Positions 6,828 through 7,960 of a DNA stretch of 7,960 bases are shown here, in pieces (within the stretch, counting starts at the first letter, position 1; every line of letters begins with the position of its first letter). The DNA comes from Anaerolineales bacterium. Its GTDB lineage: Bacteria; Chloroflexota; Anaerolineae; Anaerolineales; E44-bin32. Position numbers and translations under genes: made by a program. The stretch is from assembly GCA_030608865.1 (NCBI GenBank), contig JAUWDI010000037.1, positions 1-7,960 on the forward strand, given 5' to 3'. Below the pieces are notes generated by a model, which saw only the letters and a list, made by a program, of their open reading frames with translations, made no database searches and was not told where the DNA came from.

Positions 6828-7103
6828 CTATTTGGAAGAGCCCCCCGTACGGGCGTTCGGGTTGGACTTATACTTCTTCAGGTAGGGAGCTAAGCGGTGA
6901 ACGCGCTTGGTGATACCCTTCGATTCAACAGGAAGCATTTTAGAAAACAACCGCTTGGAACGGGCGGATTTCTTTCTGCGCAAGTGACTCTTGTTTCCCT
7001 TAGTGCGCACCAGTTTCCCGGAACCTGTTAAACGGAAGCGCTTAGCGGTTGCTTTGTGCGTCTTGAGTTTATATTTCCCCTTCTTCTTGGCTTTACGGGC
7101 CAC
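6828..7103 (-). CDS. rpmI: 50S ribosomal protein L35, with terminal extensions
   Basis: Small basic protein of the large ribosomal subunit. The family core is clear: YKLKTHKATAKRF (residues 11-23), TGSGKL, then KSHLRRKKSARSKR and a C-terminal KRVHRLAPYL. At 91 aa it is well above the usual 64-66 aa. About eight extra Lys-rich residues lie at the N-terminus (MARKAKKKGK) and about 16 at the C-terminus (KKYKSNPNARTGGSSK). The start is GTG at 7103, with GAGGAG seven bases upstream, so the N-terminal extension is probably translated. It sits in the conserved infC-rpmI-rplT order, 111 bases after infC. Confidence 0.94.
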   Translation of the reverse strand: MARKAKKKGKYKLKTHKATAKRFRLTGSGKLVRTKGNKSHLRRKKSARSKRLFSKMLPVESKGITKRVHRLAPYLKKYKSNPNARTGGSSK

Positions 7104-7214
7104 AATCCTACTCCTCTAATAAAGATAATCTCGTTCTTTGCGACCCGCCTGTGGGGCACAAAACCCGTGGACGGTACCGCAGTCGATCGACACGAACCTG
7201 GTTGTCTGAAATGG

Positions 7215-7736
7215 CTACTGCTTTGGTTTGCCCGGCGCCAGTGTCATGAGCATCGTGCGGCCTTCCATCGTCGGGGATTGCTCAACGATTCCGACGTCGG
7301 AAAGTTCGTCCGCTATGCCCTGTAAATCCTCGAGTGCGATCTCGGGAAATGTGATTTCACGCCCACGAAAGCGGATACGCACTCGGACTTTCTTTCCTTC
7401 TGTCAACCAACGCCTTGCATTTCGAACTTTGAACGACCGGTGATGCTCGGAAGTTTTCGGGCGAAGCCGTACTTCCTTGATCTCAACTTTGGTTTGCGCC
7501 TTTCTTGACTCACGGTCCTTCTTCGATTTCTCGTAGAGGAACTTGCCGAAGTCGAGCACCCGACATACAGGCGGGTCGGCGTTTGGGGCAATTTCAACCA
7601 GGTCGAGATCTGCAGTCCTGGCGGCTTCAAACGCCTCCTCAATCGTCACTACGCCGATGTTGATGCCATCGGCGCCGATAAGGCGCACGTTTTTAGCTCG
7701 AATTTGATTGTTTATTCTAAATTTTGATGCGCTGAT
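7215..7736 (-). CDS. infC: Translation initiation factor IF-3, predicted ATC start
   Basis: Binds the 30S subunit, prevents premature 50S joining and rejects non-canonical start codons. The N-terminal domain contains RINNQIRAKNVRLIG. The family signature RVLDFGKFLYEKSK is followed by a basic linker. The C-terminal domain has KEVRLRPKTSEHH and RIRFRGREITFPE. I place the start at ATC (7736-7734), giving 173 aa. GGAGGAG (7749-7743) ends six bases upstream, and the resulting N-terminus, ISASKFRINN, aligns with short IF3s such as that of B. subtilis. The only conventional in-frame alternative is GTG at 7760 (181 aa), which has no SD and would encode the SD itself. Rare AUU or AUC starts are known for infC and underlie IF3 autoregulation. 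A promoter lies at 7833-7804. Identity is certain; the start is strongly suggested. Confidence 0.95.
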   Translation of the reverse strand: MSASKFRINNQIRAKNVRLIGADGINIGVVTIEEAFEAARTADLDLVEIAPNADPPVCRVLDFGKFLYEKSKKDRESRKAQTKVEIKEVRLRPKTSEHHRSFKVRNARRWLTEGKKVRVRIRFRGREITFPEIALEDLQGIADELSDVGIVEQSPTMEGRTMLMTLAPGKPKQ

Positions 7737-7749
7737 CTTGTTCTCCTCC
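7737..7749 (-). promoter_or_regulatory. Shine-Dalgarno sequence setting the infC ATC start
   Basis: GGAGGAG at 7749-7743 is followed by AACAAG and then ATC. The six-base gap to ATC is ideal. The same GGAGGAG lies inside the coding part of the alternative GTG-initiated frame, where it would have no purpose. Confidence 0.7.
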
Positions 7750-7760
7750 GAGAAAAACAC

Positions 7761-7960
7761 ATAAGCCGCCCAGCATTCCCAAGAGCGGTCTCAAGGCCGC
7801 CGGATGATACCATGATAGAAGGCGGTTCGTCAACAGACTGGGCATGGACGATCATGGCATAACCACCGATCATTGTGTGAATCTCCACGTGAAACTAGCC
7901 ATTAGCGCTTCTTCAATTCTACTAAACAGACGCAACCGTTGGCCTATTAGGAACCATCCA
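7761..7960 (-). other. infC upstream region; no supported gene
   Basis: Contains the infC promoter and leader. On the minus strand one frame is open from the window edge to a TGA near 7872, and on the plus strand one frame is open to the edge from about 7877. Neither stretch shows a recognisable protein, so I do not call a gene. In particular I see no thrS C-terminus, the usual upstream neighbour in many bacteria. Confidence 0.5.
7804..7833 (-). promoter_or_regulatory. Sigma70-type promoter of infC operon
   Basis: TTGACG (7833-7828) and TATCAT (7809-7804) are separated by 18 bases on the minus strand. The predicted start near 7797 leaves a leader of about 60 bases before the infC ATC. That leader can form a small GCGG/CCGC stem (7800-7797 with 7788-7785). 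A second TATCAT (7817-7812) overlaps the spacer. Confidence 0.6.

Noticed and set aside
7182..7191. Palindrome GTCGATCGAC in the infC-rpmI spacer
   Set aside because: Short and isolated, with nearby CGGTACCG equally short; no evidence for a binding site.
7774..7786. 13-base exact repeat CATTCCCAAGAGC, also at 748-760
   Set aside because: One such match is about what chance gives in a window of this size, and the other copy is inside galE.
7877..7960. Plus-strand frame open to the window edge
   Set aside because: Only 28 codons visible, with no SD and no recognisable sequence; cannot be supported as a gene start.

Overview
The window is a compact bacterial chromosomal segment in which every supported gene lies on the minus strand, so transcription runs from high to low coordinates. 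In that direction the order is infC, rpmI, rplT, a TrmH/SpoU-family RNA 2'-O-methyltransferase, a DUF711-family gene, a PcrA/UvrD helicase, galE, and a 3'-truncated endonuclease III gene (nth) that runs off position 1. No mobile element, CRISPR array, rRNA or tRNA gene is visible. Gene content, tight packing, moderate GC and a lengthened L35 whose core resembles Chloroflexota sequences as I remember them suggest a free-living bacterium, perhaps Chloroflexota (Anaerolineae-like). That placement is inference and of modest confidence.

Positions 7960-6341 hold the translation operon infC-rpmI-rplT. It has a sigma70-type promoter at 7833-7804 and an intrinsic terminator at 6366-6341. Its starts are non-ATG: infC is best read from an ATC codon behind a strong Shine-Dalgarno (SD) sequence, and rpmI and rplT both use GTG. 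The two spacers (111 and 83 bases) and the infC leader are candidate sites for IF3 or L20 autoregulation.

Positions 6340-5999 form the only long gap. It holds an imperfect palindrome of a kind dispersed in many genomes, a perfect 15-bp palindrome, an 8-bp hairpin, and a possible promoter and SD before the methyltransferase gene.

Positions 5998-3996 hold trmH and the DUF711 gene, overlapping by ATGA and so probably translationally coupled. PcrA follows after 42 bases, galE after 84, and nth after 22. The nth gene has its own TATAAT box placed for a leaderless mRNA. Together the genes cover translation initiation and ribosome assembly (IF3, L35, L20), rRNA or tRNA modification (TrmH), DNA repair (PcrA, endonuclease III) and nucleotide-sugar metabolism (GalE), plus one uncharacterised protein. 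This is mostly a housekeeping region. The most interesting points are start-codon choice, the intergenic palindromes and the DUF711 gene.
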